Origin: Mailhella massiliensis
GTDB taxonomy: Bacteria > Desulfobacterota > Desulfovibrionia > Desulfovibrionales > Desulfovibrionaceae
Length of the DNA: 64,000 bases
Reading direction: 5' to 3'
NCBI RefSeq assembly: GCF_900155525.1
Contig: NZ_LT706952.1
Location: forward strand, 233,202-297,201
The position numbers and the translations under genes are program-made. The notes below the pieces were generated by a model that did not search any database, was not told the origin of the DNA, and saw only the letters and a list, made by a program, of their open reading frames with translations. Shown one piece after another: positions 1 to 10,079 of the stretch. How positions within the stretch are numbered: the stretch's first letter is position 1; every line of letters begins with the position of its first letter.

Positions 1-66
1 CAGGGCAGGGAAGATTGTATATTTCGACATCGAACTAAAATGAACGCATGACATGCGGGAGGCCCT

Positions 67-768
67 ATGACCATAGAAGAGATTTACCGTCGTTTCGACA
101 GGGTAGGCAGCTGTGTGTTCGCCACGGTGAACGGGGATACGCCCGAAACCCGCGTGGCGCATTTTCTCGCCTGCGACGAGGAGGGGCTGTATTTTATGAC
201 CATGACCACCAAGCCTTTTTACCGTCAGCTCAAGGAAGGGGGCAGGGTGTCGGTATGCGCGCTGTCGGCCTCGCCCGAGATACGGCAGACGGAAGAAGGG
301 CTTCTGGAAATGGAACCGGGGTATTTCATCCGCGTCACCGGCGACGTGCGCGAGGTGAGCATGGAGGAAATCAGGGCGAAGAACAACCCGGCCTTTGCCT
401 ACTGCATCGAGGATCAGCAGCGTTATCCCGCCATGACGGCCTTTGTGCTGTACCGGGCCTGGGGCGAGATTTTCGATTACGATTTCGACATGAAGAAGCG
501 CGATCACAAGCTGGAGCGGGAGCGCTTCTGCTTCGGCGGGCATCGGGTGGAAGAGCCGGGGCTTGTCATTACCGAATCCTGCACGGGCTGCGGCAGGTGC
601 ATGAAGGTATGCACCTTCAAGGCCGTACGGCGCGAGGGGAACCGCTTCGTCATCGACGGTTCGCGCTGCGACGAATGCGGCGACTGCTGGGTGCACTGTC
701 CTGCCGGGGCCGTGCGTCACAAGGGCCTGCCCGGGAACGCGCCGCATGGCGGGAGGCATGAGGCATGA
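67..768 (+). CDS. Flavin-binding pyridoxamine-oxidase-like domain fused to two [4Fe-4S] clusters
   Basis: The 233-aa protein begins with a split-barrel fold typical of the pyridoxamine 5'-phosphate oxidase/FMN-binding family (residues ~1-140; VGSCVFATVNGDTPETR near the start). It ends with a 2[4Fe-4S] ferredoxin domain: CTGCGRCMKVC around residue 178 and CDECGDCWVHC around residue 206. It probably moves electrons between flavin and Fe-S centres in the cytoplasm; the substrate is not visible. A GGGAGG ribosome site precedes the ATG. The stop overlaps the start of the macrodomain gene by 4 bases (ATGA), so the two are translationally coupled. This suggests a redox role in the same ADP-ribosylation module. 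Fold assignment is confident, function is not. Confidence 0.85.
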   Translation: MTIEEIYRRFDRVGSCVFATVNGDTPETRVAHFLACDEEGLYFMTMTTKPFYRQLKEGGRVSVCALSASPEIRQTEEGLLEMEPGYFIRVTGDVREVSMEEIRAKNNPAFAYCIEDQQRYPAMTAFVLYRAWGEIFDYDFDMKKRDHKLERERFCFGGHRVEEPGLVITESCTGCGRCMKVCTFKAVRREGNRFVIDGSRCDECGDCWVHCPAGAVRHKGLPGNAPHGGRHEA

Positions 769-1526
769 CGCAGCAGCAGCGGCGGGCGTATCTCATCAGG
801 ATGCTTTTCGAGGAGCGGGGAGAGCGTTTTCGTCTTCCCGAAGGGGAAGAGGAGCAGAAGCGCCTTTTGCGCGCGCTGTTCAACGTGCGTGAGCCGCGCC
901 CGGCCTCGCCGGAGTTTCTCAAGGTGCAGGATGCCTGGCTTCAGGAGGAAATAGCCTCCCGGGGCATCACGCGCGATGTCGATATCGCTCCGGTGAGAGG
1001 GCGGCTCTGCCTGTGGCAGGGGGATATCGTCACCCTTGCCTGCGGGGCCGTGGTCAATGCGGCCAACCGGGCCATGCTGGGCTGTTTTCACCCCAATCAC
1101 GGCTGCATCGACAACGCGATACACACCTTTGCCGGGGTACAGCTTCGTCTGGCCTGCGCCTCGGTCATGAAGGGGGCGTATGCCCGCACGGGCGAGGCCA
1201 TACTTACCCCGGCCTTCAATTTGCCGGCGGATTTCGTCATTCACGCCGTGGGACCGGAGCTGCACGGCCCCCTCGCGCCGGAACACGAAAGGCTTCTTGC
1301 CGCAACCTATGTTGCCTGTTTTGAGCGCGCGGCCGAACGCCGTGTGCGTTCTCTGGCCTTCTGCTGCATTTCCACGGGGGTGTTCCGTTTCCCGCCTCGG
1401 CGGGCGGCGGAAATCGCCGTGGCAACGGCGGAAAAGCAACTGGAACGATATCCATGGATGGAAAAGGTGATTTTCAATGTGTTCAAAGACAGCGATGCCG
1501 CGATATATCAACGTCTGCTCGGATGA
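765..1526 (+). CDS. Zinc-type macrodomain protein (protein-ADP-ribose hydrolase)
   Basis: This 253-aa protein has an N-terminal helical region (~1-85) followed by a macrodomain. GDIVTLACGAVVNAAN is the ADP-ribose-binding strand-loop, and the segment GCFHPNHGCIDNAIH carries the Cys/His residues of the zinc-containing macrodomain subclass found next to SirTM sirtuins. The later CISTGVFRFP loop is the second ligand-binding loop. In that family the enzyme removes ADP-ribose put on by the neighbouring sirtuin. It starts inside the stop codon of the flavin/Fe-S gene, and the sirtuin gene starts inside its own 3' end, so the three form one tightly coupled operon. The family call is strong; the protein substrate is unknown here. 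Confidence 0.9.
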   Translation: MTQQQRRAYLIRMLFEERGERFRLPEGEEEQKRLLRALFNVREPRPASPEFLKVQDAWLQEEIASRGITRDVDIAPVRGRLCLWQGDIVTLACGAVVNAANRAMLGCFHPNHGCIDNAIHTFAGVQLRLACASVMKGAYARTGEAILTPAFNLPADFVIHAVGPELHGPLAPEHERLLAATYVACFERAAERRVRSLAFCCISTGVFRFPPRRAAEIAVATAEKQLERYPWMEKVIFNVFKDSDAAIYQRLLG

Positions 1527-2355
1527 TGTTTCGGGCCTGAAACGCGCCCTGAACGAGGCGGACGCCGTGCTCGTCGGCGCAGGCGCGGGCCTTTCCGCCG
1601 CCGCAGGGCTTACCTACTCGGGCGAGCGCTTCCGCCGCCTTTTTCCCGACTTCATCAAGGCCTACGGCATTACCGACATGTATTCCGGCGGCTTCTACCC
1701 CTTTGCCACCCCGGAAGAACGCTGGGCCTGGTGGAGCCGCCATGTCTGGCACAACCGTTACGAACCCGGCTCCCTGCCGCTCTACGCAAAGCTCCTCGAA
1801 CTGGTGAAGGACAAGAATTACTTCGTCCTCACCTCCAATGTGGACCATCAGTTCCGCCTGGCGGGCTTTGCCAAAGAGCGCCTCTTCTACATGCAGGGCG
1901 ATTACGGCCTCTGGCAGTGCTCCGTGCCCTGCCACGAAAGCACCTATGAGAATAAGGAGGCCGTCCTTGCCATGCTGAAGGCGCAGAAGAATATGCGCAT
2001 CCCCTCGGACCTCGTGCCCCGCTGCCCCCGCTGCGGCGCGCCCATGTCCATGAACCTGCGCTGCGACGATACCTTTGTGGAAGATGAGGGATGGTTCGCC
2101 GCCAACGAACGTTACCGCGATTTCGTGCGCCGTCATCAGGATTGCTCCCTCCTGCTCCTCGAACTCGGCGTCGGCTACAATACCCCCGGCATCATCAAAT
2201 ATCCCTTCTGGGAAATGGCCAAAAAGAACCCCCGCGCAACCTACGCCGCCCTCAACCTCGATACCCCCTGTATCCCCGGTCAGTTGTCCGGCCGCGCCTT
2301 CTGGCTCCGCCGCGATATCGGCGAAAGCATAAACGCCCTGCTTGAGGATGCCTAG
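1477..2355 (+). CDS. SirTM-type (macrodomain-linked) sirtuin, probable protein ADP-ribosyltransferase
   Basis: The 292-aa protein has the sirtuin NAD-binding loop GAGAGLSAAAGL (~residue 32), the TSNVDHQF motif (~108) and two Cys pairs for a zinc ribbon (CSVPC and CPRCG). At the usual catalytic-histidine position it reads MQGDYG, with Gln in place of His. That change marks the SirTM class, which ADP-ribosylates proteins instead of deacylating them. The ATG at 1477 lies 50 bases inside the macrodomain gene; a second in-frame ATG at 1495 is also possible. In described SirTM operons the target is a lipoylated GcvH-like protein encoded beside it. Neither GcvH-L nor a lipoate ligase is visible here, although both could lie left of the window. 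The stop codon TAG lies within the IS target duplication. Confidence 0.9.
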   Translation: MCSKTAMPRYINVCSDDVSGLKRALNEADAVLVGAGAGLSAAAGLTYSGERFRRLFPDFIKAYGITDMYSGGFYPFATPEERWAWWSRHVWHNRYEPGSLPLYAKLLELVKDKNYFVLTSNVDHQFRLAGFAKERLFYMQGDYGLWQCSVPCHESTYENKEAVLAMLKAQKNMRIPSDLVPRCPRCGAPMSMNLRCDDTFVEDEGWFAANERYRDFVRRHQDCSLLLLELGVGYNTPGIIKYPFWEMAKKNPRATYAALNLDTPCIPGQLSGRAFWLRRDIGESINALLEDA

Positions 2356-3186
2356 GCTCAGGACTCATTAAAGGTAAAAAATAACGATAGCCGCAAGGTG
2401 AATTGCTGAAAGGAATGTATGAGCACAGCGATCATAGCGCATGGCTATGTGACGCCAGTCATTCACCGGGAAAACATGTGTTCTATCTTGTGATGCTGGA
2501 GATATTGTTTCTTGTTGCAATACTCATGACTCTTGTATTTTTCCGAGAAGGAATGCAGGGAGTGCAACCTCGATTTTTCAAAAAACTGCGAATCCATCCG
2601 GCATCATAGCCCCTGTCAGCAAGAAGTATTCGGGTTGAAGGCAGAGTTGGCAAGAGACATGCCGCACCGCCATAATCACTGATGCTTCCGGCTGTCAGCA
2701 ATGTCCGAATTGAACGTCCGTCGAAGTCGCAGACTACATGTAATTTGGTGTTCAATCCTCCTTTTGTGCGTCCGATACAGCGAGAGGAAGCCCTTTTTTT
2801 CTCAAACTTGCGGCAGTTCTGTGAGCTTTCAGACAGGTAGCATCAATCATGAGAAGGGAGGTGTCCTGGGTACTTTCGGAAAGAGCCGTAAAAATCTTTT
2901 TGAAGACGCCCATGTTACTCCATCTGACAAAACGGTTATAAAGAGTTTTATAGGGGCCGTATTCTTTTGGAGCATCCTTCCATCGGAGACCGAACTTGAG
3001 AACATAGATAATTCCACTGATAATTTTTTGATCGTCCTTTCTGGGAATGCCTCTTGAACGAAGAAAAAAAAGGGCGAATGACATCCATCTGAGCGGAAGA
3101 AAGGTAAAAAAGAGTGGACATAGAAACCTCCATATCCATACTTATCCTTTTTTGACGTCATTGGAAATAATGAGTCCTGAGCCTAG
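2352..3186 (-). mobile_element. IS5-family insertion sequence (IS427-like group), decayed
   Basis: The element is bounded by perfect 19-base inverted repeats: CTAGGCTCAGGACTCATTA at 2352-2370 and its reverse complement at 3168-3186. The outer CTAG (2352-2355 and 3183-3186) is the probable target duplication, leaving an ~827-bp element with ~15-bp ends. Size, ends and transposase match the IS427 group of IS5. It landed on the sirtuin stop codon and regenerated it, so the upstream gene stays intact. The transposase carries several frameshifts, so the copy is probably immobile. Confidence 0.9.
2368..3121 (-). pseudogene. IS5-family DDE transposase, frameshifted remnant
   Basis: Reading from ATG 3121 (GGAGG ribosome site) gives the usual N-terminus (SSAQMDVIRPFF). 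A T8 run at 3064-3071 (written A8 on the plus strand) then shifts the frame into SRGIPRKDD...GLRWKDAPKEYGPYKTLYNR. A -1 shift at an A4 run near 2757-2760 joins it to GGLNTKLHVVCDFDGRS...LADRGYDAGW; that shift could be the programmed one of this IS group. Further breaks near 2483-2530 separate HKIEHMF and DWRHIAMRYDRCAHTF, which is the normal C-terminus and ends at TAA 2368-2370. With at least three unprogrammed breaks the gene is dead. Confidence 0.85.
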
Positions 3187-3204
3187 AAGAGAGAAAAGGC
3201 AGGT

Positions 3205-4035
3205 GCCGCCCCGCACCCCGCCGGGGCGGAAGAGGGAGAAGAAAGAGCTTCTCGGGGGAGATAATCTCCCCCGAACCCCCATGGCCGGCAGGGCGGAAGG
3301 CGGCGGGGCTGCAAAGTTTTTCCTTCGGCTCGCGGCGGGAATGTGTGCGCTCTCTCATGGGAAGCGCAGGCTTGTGCGTAGGCTCTGTTGCGTCTTTTTC
3401 TGGAAAGGAGTGTGCCCGGGGCAGGGTGCGGAAAGGCCTGCCGTACCGTATGGCCGCCGGATGCGGAATGTTTCGACTTGCCGCGTTCGGGCGGCGCCCT
3501 CCGTGTGAGCGTGTACTTCGTACCCGCTCACGCAGGCCGACTCCGTCCCGGCGTTGCCGGGCCGTCGTGTCAAAGGAAGGGATGAAAAGAGCAGGGGAGC
3601 GTTGTGCCCGGGCGCTTGCGTTATTCCGCCCCTGCTCAGGCACAGCGTTTGCTCGACGTTCCGTCCGGCCTTCGTTTGCGAAGGGCAAAGCGCTTTTCAA
3701 CGCTCCGTTCGGTTCTTGTCTGCAATGTTCGGGCTTTTCCGCAAGGTGTTGTTCTGCTCCTGCTCGTGAAGGAGTAACTTTTTCTCGACGTTCCGTTCGG
3801 CTTTTGTTGACGAAGATGCAGAAGGTATTCACCGCTTCATTCTGCTCTTGTTTGCACAGGAATGACCTTTTCTCAGCGCTTCGGGGCTTCCGGGCGCGTT
3901 CAGGCGGCCGGGCCGAAGGCTGTAGGCCGCCGCAATGTACTTGCGGCGTTAAACGAAAGGCCCCCCGTGCAGGCCTGCGCTCCGTACAGCGTGTCCTGTG
4001 CAGACGGGCCTTCGTTCCACCCCGGCGAAGGTGTC
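3205..4035. repeat. Long dispersed non-coding repeat, copy A
   Basis: This is one of three related copies in the window. Shared landmarks in order are a palindrome around GGGGAGATAATCTCCCC, a GGCAGGGCGGAAGGCGGCGG block, and a ~140-bp near-invariant core (3446-3585). The core contains a hairpin with GTGAGCG and CGCTCAC arms and another of the form CCGGC-GTT-GCCGG. Copy A is longer than the others because a ~60-100-bp unit ending in CTCGACGTTCCGTTCGG is repeated internally (~3650-3850). Reading frames through it are neither consistent nor plausible, so it is treated as non-coding. Ends are approximate. Confidence 0.75.
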
Positions 4036-4042
4036 CCGGGCA

Positions 4043-4072
4043 AGAAAAAAGCGCGGGGAAATTCCCCGCGCC
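4043..4072 (-). terminator. Rho-independent terminator of the chorismate mutase gene
   Basis: The minus strand shows a GC-rich stem (GCGCGGGG / CCCCGCGC, 4051-4071) followed by a T6 run (A6 at 4045-4050 on the plus strand). It sits ~40 bases after the stop codon. Confidence 0.85.
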
Positions 4073-4108
4073 CTGGTCTCATGCACGAAGGCTCTCCGGC
4101 AGGGCGGC

Positions 4109-4396
4109 TTACCAGCCCACGCGGGTGCAGGAGAATATCATCTGCCAGATGTTGCCGATGTGAGCGCCGCGCATGGGGCAGTCGGAATCCTCATTGAGTT
4201 TTTTGAGGCGGTCTATGGTCTGCTGTTCGCGGTCGTGGCTGAATACTTCCACGGGCATACCGTAGCGGTGCTGATCGGTCATGATGCGGCGGCTCAGGTT
4301 GAAGCGCCTGCGCACCAGGGTAAGGATTTCGTCGTCAAGGGCGTCCATTTCCGCCCGCAGTTTTTCAATGGCCTCTTCGGATCTTTGGTCTGCCAT
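4109..4396 (-). CDS. Chorismate mutase, AroQ (all-helical) class
   Basis: The 95-aa single-domain protein is the usual length for the AroQ fold. It shows the LRAEMDALDDEILTLVRRR first helix with the conserved Arg and Asp, the RR...KK catalytic charged positions further on, and a C-terminal helix GNIWQMIFSCTRV. It converts chorismate to prephenate for phenylalanine and tyrosine synthesis. It is monocistronic, with an AGGA ribosome site and its own terminator, and diverges from the lipoprotein gene at 4622. No prephenate dehydratase domain is attached. Confidence 0.9.
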   Translation of the reverse strand: MADQRSEEAIEKLRAEMDALDDEILTLVRRRFNLSRRIMTDQHRYGMPVEVFSHDREQQTIDRLKKLNEDSDCPMRGAHIGNIWQMIFSCTRVGW

Positions 4397-4621
4397 GCGT
4401 TCCTGCCTTGTGGTATGCGGCGAAGCCCTTGCGGGCCGGGCCTTGGTGGGTTTTCAGTGGAAATGCTCCCGCCTCTCTGCTCTGTCAAGTCCCGGCGTTC
4501 GGGGAAAGGGGGAAAAATTTTTCCTGGCTTCTCCCCATTGCCGAGCGGGGGTAAAAAGGATATCTCTTTTTCTGCGTTTCGCCGACTTTGCCGGCGGACA
4601 GTACATTACAGGAGAATATGA

Positions 4622-5293
4622 ATGAACAGGAACCTTGTTTCCTCTCTTGCCCTTGTGTCCATGCTTGCCCTCCTCGGCGGCTGCAACGAAGAAGCGAAGC
4701 CCCAGAAGCCCGCGCCCCAGTTCGGCGTCGTTCAGGTGGCGAAAATCTATCAGGAAAGCCAGCTCGGTAAGCAGGGCATCGCCCGTGTGGGCGAGCTGGA
4801 GGACAAGGCCATGGCCGTGCTCGGCGATATTCAGGCCAGGCTGGAAAAGGCCCGCGCCGACAAGAACGAGGCCGAAGCCCAGAAGCTGGAAAAGGAACTT
4901 CAGCGCCTTGTGTACTTCCTGCAGAACGTCATCAAGCAGGATCAGGAACATGTGATGAACGTGCTCCAGACGGAAATGAAGAAGGCCTTCGACAAGTGCC
5001 GTACCGACAAGCAGCTCTTCGGCCTGTTCAGCGAGGAAGTCATGCCTTCCTACAGCCCGGAAGTCGACATGACCGATGCCGTGAAGTCCATCATGGATGC
5101 GAACAAGGCCGACTTCGGCGCGCTGCCTTCTCTGGAAATGCCCGCGCTGCCTGAACCCGCCAACGCCGGGCAGGACGACGCGGCCGGCGAACCCGCCGCG
5201 GAAGAAGCCGTTCCCGCCGCCGAAAAGGCCCCCGCTGCCGAAAAGGCCCCGGCCGCCGCTCCGGCTGCTCAGGCCGCTCCCGACGCCAAGTAA
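4622..5293 (+). CDS. Skp/OmpH-like lipoprotein with coiled coil and Ala/Pro-rich tail
   Basis: This 223-aa protein has a signal peptide ending in the lipobox LLGGC (Cys ~21), so it should be lipidated and exported. Residues ~33-130 (FGVVQVAKIYQESQLGKQG, then a long charged helix with many Glu/Lys/Ala) resemble the Skp/OmpH periplasmic chaperone, but membrane-tethered. The last ~55 residues are low complexity with repeated AAEKAP. The gene is followed by a clear terminator and stands alone between chorismate mutase and glmS. Skp-type folding or envelope scaffolding is inferred from the fold only. Confidence 0.75.
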   Translation: MNRNLVSSLALVSMLALLGGCNEEAKPQKPAPQFGVVQVAKIYQESQLGKQGIARVGELEDKAMAVLGDIQARLEKARADKNEAEAQKLEKELQRLVYFLQNVIKQDQEHVMNVLQTEMKKAFDKCRTDKQLFGLFSEEVMPSYSPEVDMTDAVKSIMDANKADFGALPSLEMPALPEPANAGQDDAAGEPAAEEAVPAAEKAPAAEKAPAAAPAAQAAPDAK

Positions 5294-5312
5294 GTTTTTC
5301 TTACGGTGTGTT

Positions 5313-5347
5313 GCCCGCCCTCCTTCGGGAAGGCGGGCTTTTTTTTC
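5313..5347 (+). terminator. Rho-independent terminator after the Skp-like lipoprotein
   Basis: GCCCGCC and GGCGGGC arms around a TCCTTCGGGA loop are followed by eight T residues. Confidence 0.9.
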
Positions 5348-5413
5348 GCCGTGGGGGCGGCGTTGCCGCAGGCTTCTGCGGAGCTTCCTTTTTTCGGGCG
5401 GAAAGAGAAGTTC

Positions 5414-5442
5414 TTGCCCACGGGCCGTTCCCTCTGTATAAA
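5414..5442 (+). promoter_or_regulatory. Sigma-70-type promoter for glmS
   Basis: TTGCCC (5414-5419) and TATAAA (5437-5442) are separated by 17 bases and lie 35 bases before the glmS start. No glmS ribozyme-like core is seen. Confidence 0.7.
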
Positions 5443-5476
5443 GGCGATATACGTTCCCTGAAACAGGAGTTCTTAT

Positions 5477-7306
5477 ATGTGCGGAATCATTGGCTACAGC
5501 GGGCACCGTCCCGCCGTCCCCCTGCTGCTGGAAGGTTTGCATCGCCTGGAATACCGGGGCTACGATTCTTCGGGCGTGGCCTTTGAACAGGCGGGCCGCC
5601 TTCAGGTGGTGAAGGCGGCGGGCAAGCTCTCGGCGCTTGAGGCGAAGCTGGAGGAGAACGCCTACATGCTGGCCACCACCGGCGTGGGCCATACCCGCTG
5701 GGCCACCCACGGCCTGCCTGTGGAAAAAAACGCCCATCCGCACCTTTCGCAGGACGGCGGCATCGCCATCGTTCATAACGGCATCATCGAGAATTTTCAG
5801 GAACTCAAGGATGAACTTTCCGCCAGGGGGCACACCTTCCTTTCCGATACCGATACGGAAGTGCTGGCCCACCTCATAGGCGAGGAAAGAAAGACCGCGC
5901 CCTCCCTCAAAGAGGCCTTTGCCCGCGCGCTGCGCCGCGCCCACGGGGCCTATGCCGTGGTGATGGTGGCCCTGGAGGAACCGGGCGTCATGTATGCCGC
6001 GCGCATGGCCGCGCCGCTTCTCATGGGCGTGGGCGTGGGGGAATGTTTCGTGGCGTCGGATATTCCGGCGTTTCTGCCCTACACGCGCGAAGTGGTCTTT
6101 CTGGAAGACGGGGAACTGGCCCGCATTTCGGGCCCGCACTGGCAGGTGCTTTCCCTTGCCGATCTTTCCGTGGTGGAAAAGAGCGTGAGCCATGTGCCGT
6201 GGGATATGCAGGCCGCGGCCAAGGGCGGCTACAAGCACTTCATGCTCAAGGAAATCATGGAGCAGCCCCGCGTCATCACCGACTGCCTCACCGGCCGCGT
6301 GGCGGAAGAGCAGGGCGGCCCGCGCGTGCTCCTGCATGAGCTCGACGCGCTCCCCGTGCCCACGCGCCTGCACATCGTGGCCTGCGGCACCTCCTACAAT
6401 GCCGGTCTCTGGGGCCGTCAGCTTCTGGAAGGCGTGGGCGGCATTCCCACCGATCTCGACATCGCCTCGGAATTCCGCTACCGCGACCCCATTCTCCTGC
6501 CCGGCGAGGTGGTCATGGTCATCAGCCAGTCCGGCGAAACCGCCGACACGCTGGCCGCGCTTCGTCTTGCCCGGGAAGAGGGCTGCAGGGTCATAGGCCT
6601 GTGCAACGTGGTGGGTTCCTCCATCGCCCGCGAGGCGGATGTGGTGCTCTATACCCAGGCGGGGCCGGAAATAAGCGTGGCCTCCACCAAGGCCATGTGC
6701 AGCCAGATGGTGCTCATCGCCCTCATGGCGCTGTACTACGGCCAGAGAAAGGGCGTGCAGGCGTGCGACATGCTCCGCGGGCTCTGCGAACTGCCGGAAA
6801 GGCTTGCCGCCGCGCTCCCCTCCATGCAGGAACGCGCCGCGCAGCTTGCCCTGCGTTTTTCCACCTCCCGCAGCTTCTTCTATCTGGGGCGCGGTCAGTG
6901 CCACGCGCTGGCGCTGGAGGGCGCGCTCAAGCTCAAGGAACTTTCCTATATCCATGCCGAAGGCTACGCCGCAGGCGAAATGAAGCACGGCCCCATCGCC
7001 CTCATCGACCCGCAGTTCCCCACCTTCGCCCTCGCTCTCGACGATGCGCTCTTTGCCAAGGTGAAGTCCAATATTCAGGAGGTGCTGGCAAGGCAGGGCC
7101 GCGTCATCGCCCTGGTGCAGGAAAGGGAGGGCCGTGCGCCCGATCTTGCCGTGGAGGAACTCTGGGTGCTGCCCGCAGCCATGCCCGAGCTTTCCGGTTT
7201 CTTCGCTCTGCCTGCGCTCCAGCTTTTCAGCTATCAGATGGCCGATTATCTGGGCAAGGATGTGGACCAGCCCCGCAACCTCGCCAAGAGCGTCACCGTG
7301 GAATAA
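5477..7306 (+). CDS. glmS: Glutamine--fructose-6-phosphate aminotransferase (isomerizing)
   Basis: The 609-aa length is normal for GlmS. Met1 is removed to expose the nucleophile Cys2 of the glutaminase domain (MCGIIGYSG). HTRWATHG and the NGIIENF loop are typical of class II amidotransferases. Two SIS sugar-isomerase domains follow, with VACGTSYNAG (~307) and ISQSGETADT (~352), and the C-terminus ends in DQPRNLAKSVTVE as in all GlmS. It makes glucosamine-6-phosphate for peptidoglycan and lipopolysaccharide, which fits with the MsbA-type exporter downstream. An AGGAG ribosome site supports the start. Confidence 0.98.
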   Translation: MCGIIGYSGHRPAVPLLLEGLHRLEYRGYDSSGVAFEQAGRLQVVKAAGKLSALEAKLEENAYMLATTGVGHTRWATHGLPVEKNAHPHLSQDGGIAIVHNGIIENFQELKDELSARGHTFLSDTDTEVLAHLIGEERKTAPSLKEAFARALRRAHGAYAVVMVALEEPGVMYAARMAAPLLMGVGVGECFVASDIPAFLPYTREVVFLEDGELARISGPHWQVLSLADLSVVEKSVSHVPWDMQAAAKGGYKHFMLKEIMEQPRVITDCLTGRVAEEQGGPRVLLHELDALPVPTRLHIVACGTSYNAGLWGRQLLEGVGGIPTDLDIASEFRYRDPILLPGEVVMVISQSGETADTLAALRLAREEGCRVIGLCNVVGSSIAREADVVLYTQAGPEISVASTKAMCSQMVLIALMALYYGQRKGVQACDMLRGLCELPERLAAALPSMQERAAQLALRFSTSRSFFYLGRGQCHALALEGALKLKELSYIHAEGYAAGEMKHGPIALIDPQFPTFALALDDALFAKVKSNIQEVLARQGRVIALVQEREGRAPDLAVEELWVLPAAMPELSGFFALPALQLFSYQMADYLGKDVDQPRNLAKSVTVE

Positions 7307-7313
7307 CGATTTC

Positions 7314-7342
7314 TTGCCAAGGCGGCCTTTCACGGCTACCAT
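7314..7342 (+). promoter_or_regulatory. Candidate sigma-70 promoter for the MsbA-type exporter
   Basis: TTGCCA (7314-7319) and TACCAT (7337-7342) are 17 bases apart, in the 158-bp gap between glmS and the transporter. Confidence 0.5.
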
Positions 7343-7464
7343 GGGGCGCTTTCGCGCATCTGCAAAGCCGGTCCGGCGCTGTCGAGGCGCCCCGGCGCAC
7401 GCCCCCTCCGTTCCTGCCGGAGCGGGAGCGCTTCCATCATAAACCGTTTCCATAAGGATACAGG

Positions 7465-9276
<1,812 letters not shown>

Positions 9277-9300
9277 CGGCAGAAGTCACAGGCAGCAGGG

Positions 9301-9331
9301 CGGCGGAGCACAAGGCTTCTCCGCCCTTTTT
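9301..9331 (+). terminator. Terminator after the MsbA-type exporter
   Basis: GGCGGAG and CTCCGCC arms around a short loop are followed by a T5 run. Confidence 0.8.
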
Positions 9332-9439
9332 CGTATCTAAGCCCGGAAAGGCAGGAGGAGGGGAGAGGCGGAAAAGGCACACGGGCCATGCCCTGCCCGC
9401 GCCACGGTAAAGGCCCCGGGGGCTGCCCCAGATTTCGCT

Positions 9440-10050
9440 GGGAGGGAAGTGGAGGAGAAAGGTTTCTCGGGGAGATAAATTCCCCCGGCCCCCCCATGAC
9501 TCAGGGCAGAAGGCGGCGGAGCTGCTGCGTTTTTCCTTCGGCTCGCGGCGGGAAGGTTCCTGCGGTTTTATGGAAAAGCGCAGCCTTTTGCGGAAGCTCT
9601 GCCGTTCCGATGCCTTTTAGAGGAAAGAATGCGCCTGGGGCTGTTCCTTGCCGGAAGGGCAGGGTACGGAAAGGCCTGCCGTACCGTATGGCCGCCGGAT
9701 GCGGAATGTTCCGACTTGCCGCGTTCGGGCGGCAACCTTCGTGTGAGCGTGTGCTTCGTACCCGCTCACGCAGGCCGATTCCGTCCCGGCGTTGCCGGGC
9801 CGTCGTGTCAAGGGAAGGGATGGCAAGAGCAGGGGAGCGTTGTACCCGGCACTGGCGTTATTCCGCCCTCGCTCAGGCACAACGTTTTCCCCAACGTACT
9901 ATCCGGCCTTTGTTTGCGGAAGAAAGCCCCTCCGCTTCATGCTGTTTTTGTTTGCGGAGGAATATTTTTCTCAGCGCTCCGGGCCCCGGGCGCTTTCAAA
10001 CGCCCGGGCCTGTACCGCGTATCCTGCGCAGACGGAGTTTCGCGTCCCCC
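9440..10050. repeat. Long dispersed non-coding repeat, copy B
   Basis: It is in the same orientation as copies A and C. It carries the GGAGATAAATTCCCCC palindrome in imperfect form, the near-invariant core at 9684-9832, and a terminal hairpin with CCCGGGCG and CGCCCGGG arms near 9995-10018. It lacks the segment around GCATTTGCGGCGTTAAG that copies A and C keep. It ends ~30 bases before the acetyltransferase start, so that gene's promoter may lie inside the repeat. Confidence 0.75.
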
Positions 10051-10079
10051 CGCCGTCATATAAACAAGGAGTGGAAACC

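Noticed and set aside
2403..2609. 68-aa plus-strand protein inside the IS element
   Set aside because: It is the antisense of the transposase C-terminal remnants.
3158..3832. 224-aa minus-strand frame in repeat copy A, with similar frames in copies B and C
   Set aside because: The frame is not kept between copies and the stems, not codons, are conserved; treated as repeat.
5348..5476. glmS ribozyme upstream of glmS
   Set aside because: The leader is only ~35 bases after the promoter and has no ribozyme-like core.
4454..7453. 999-aa open frame on the minus strand
   Set aside because: It is the antisense of the Skp-like lipoprotein and glmS; His/Gly-rich composition is typical of a shadow frame in GC-rich DNA.
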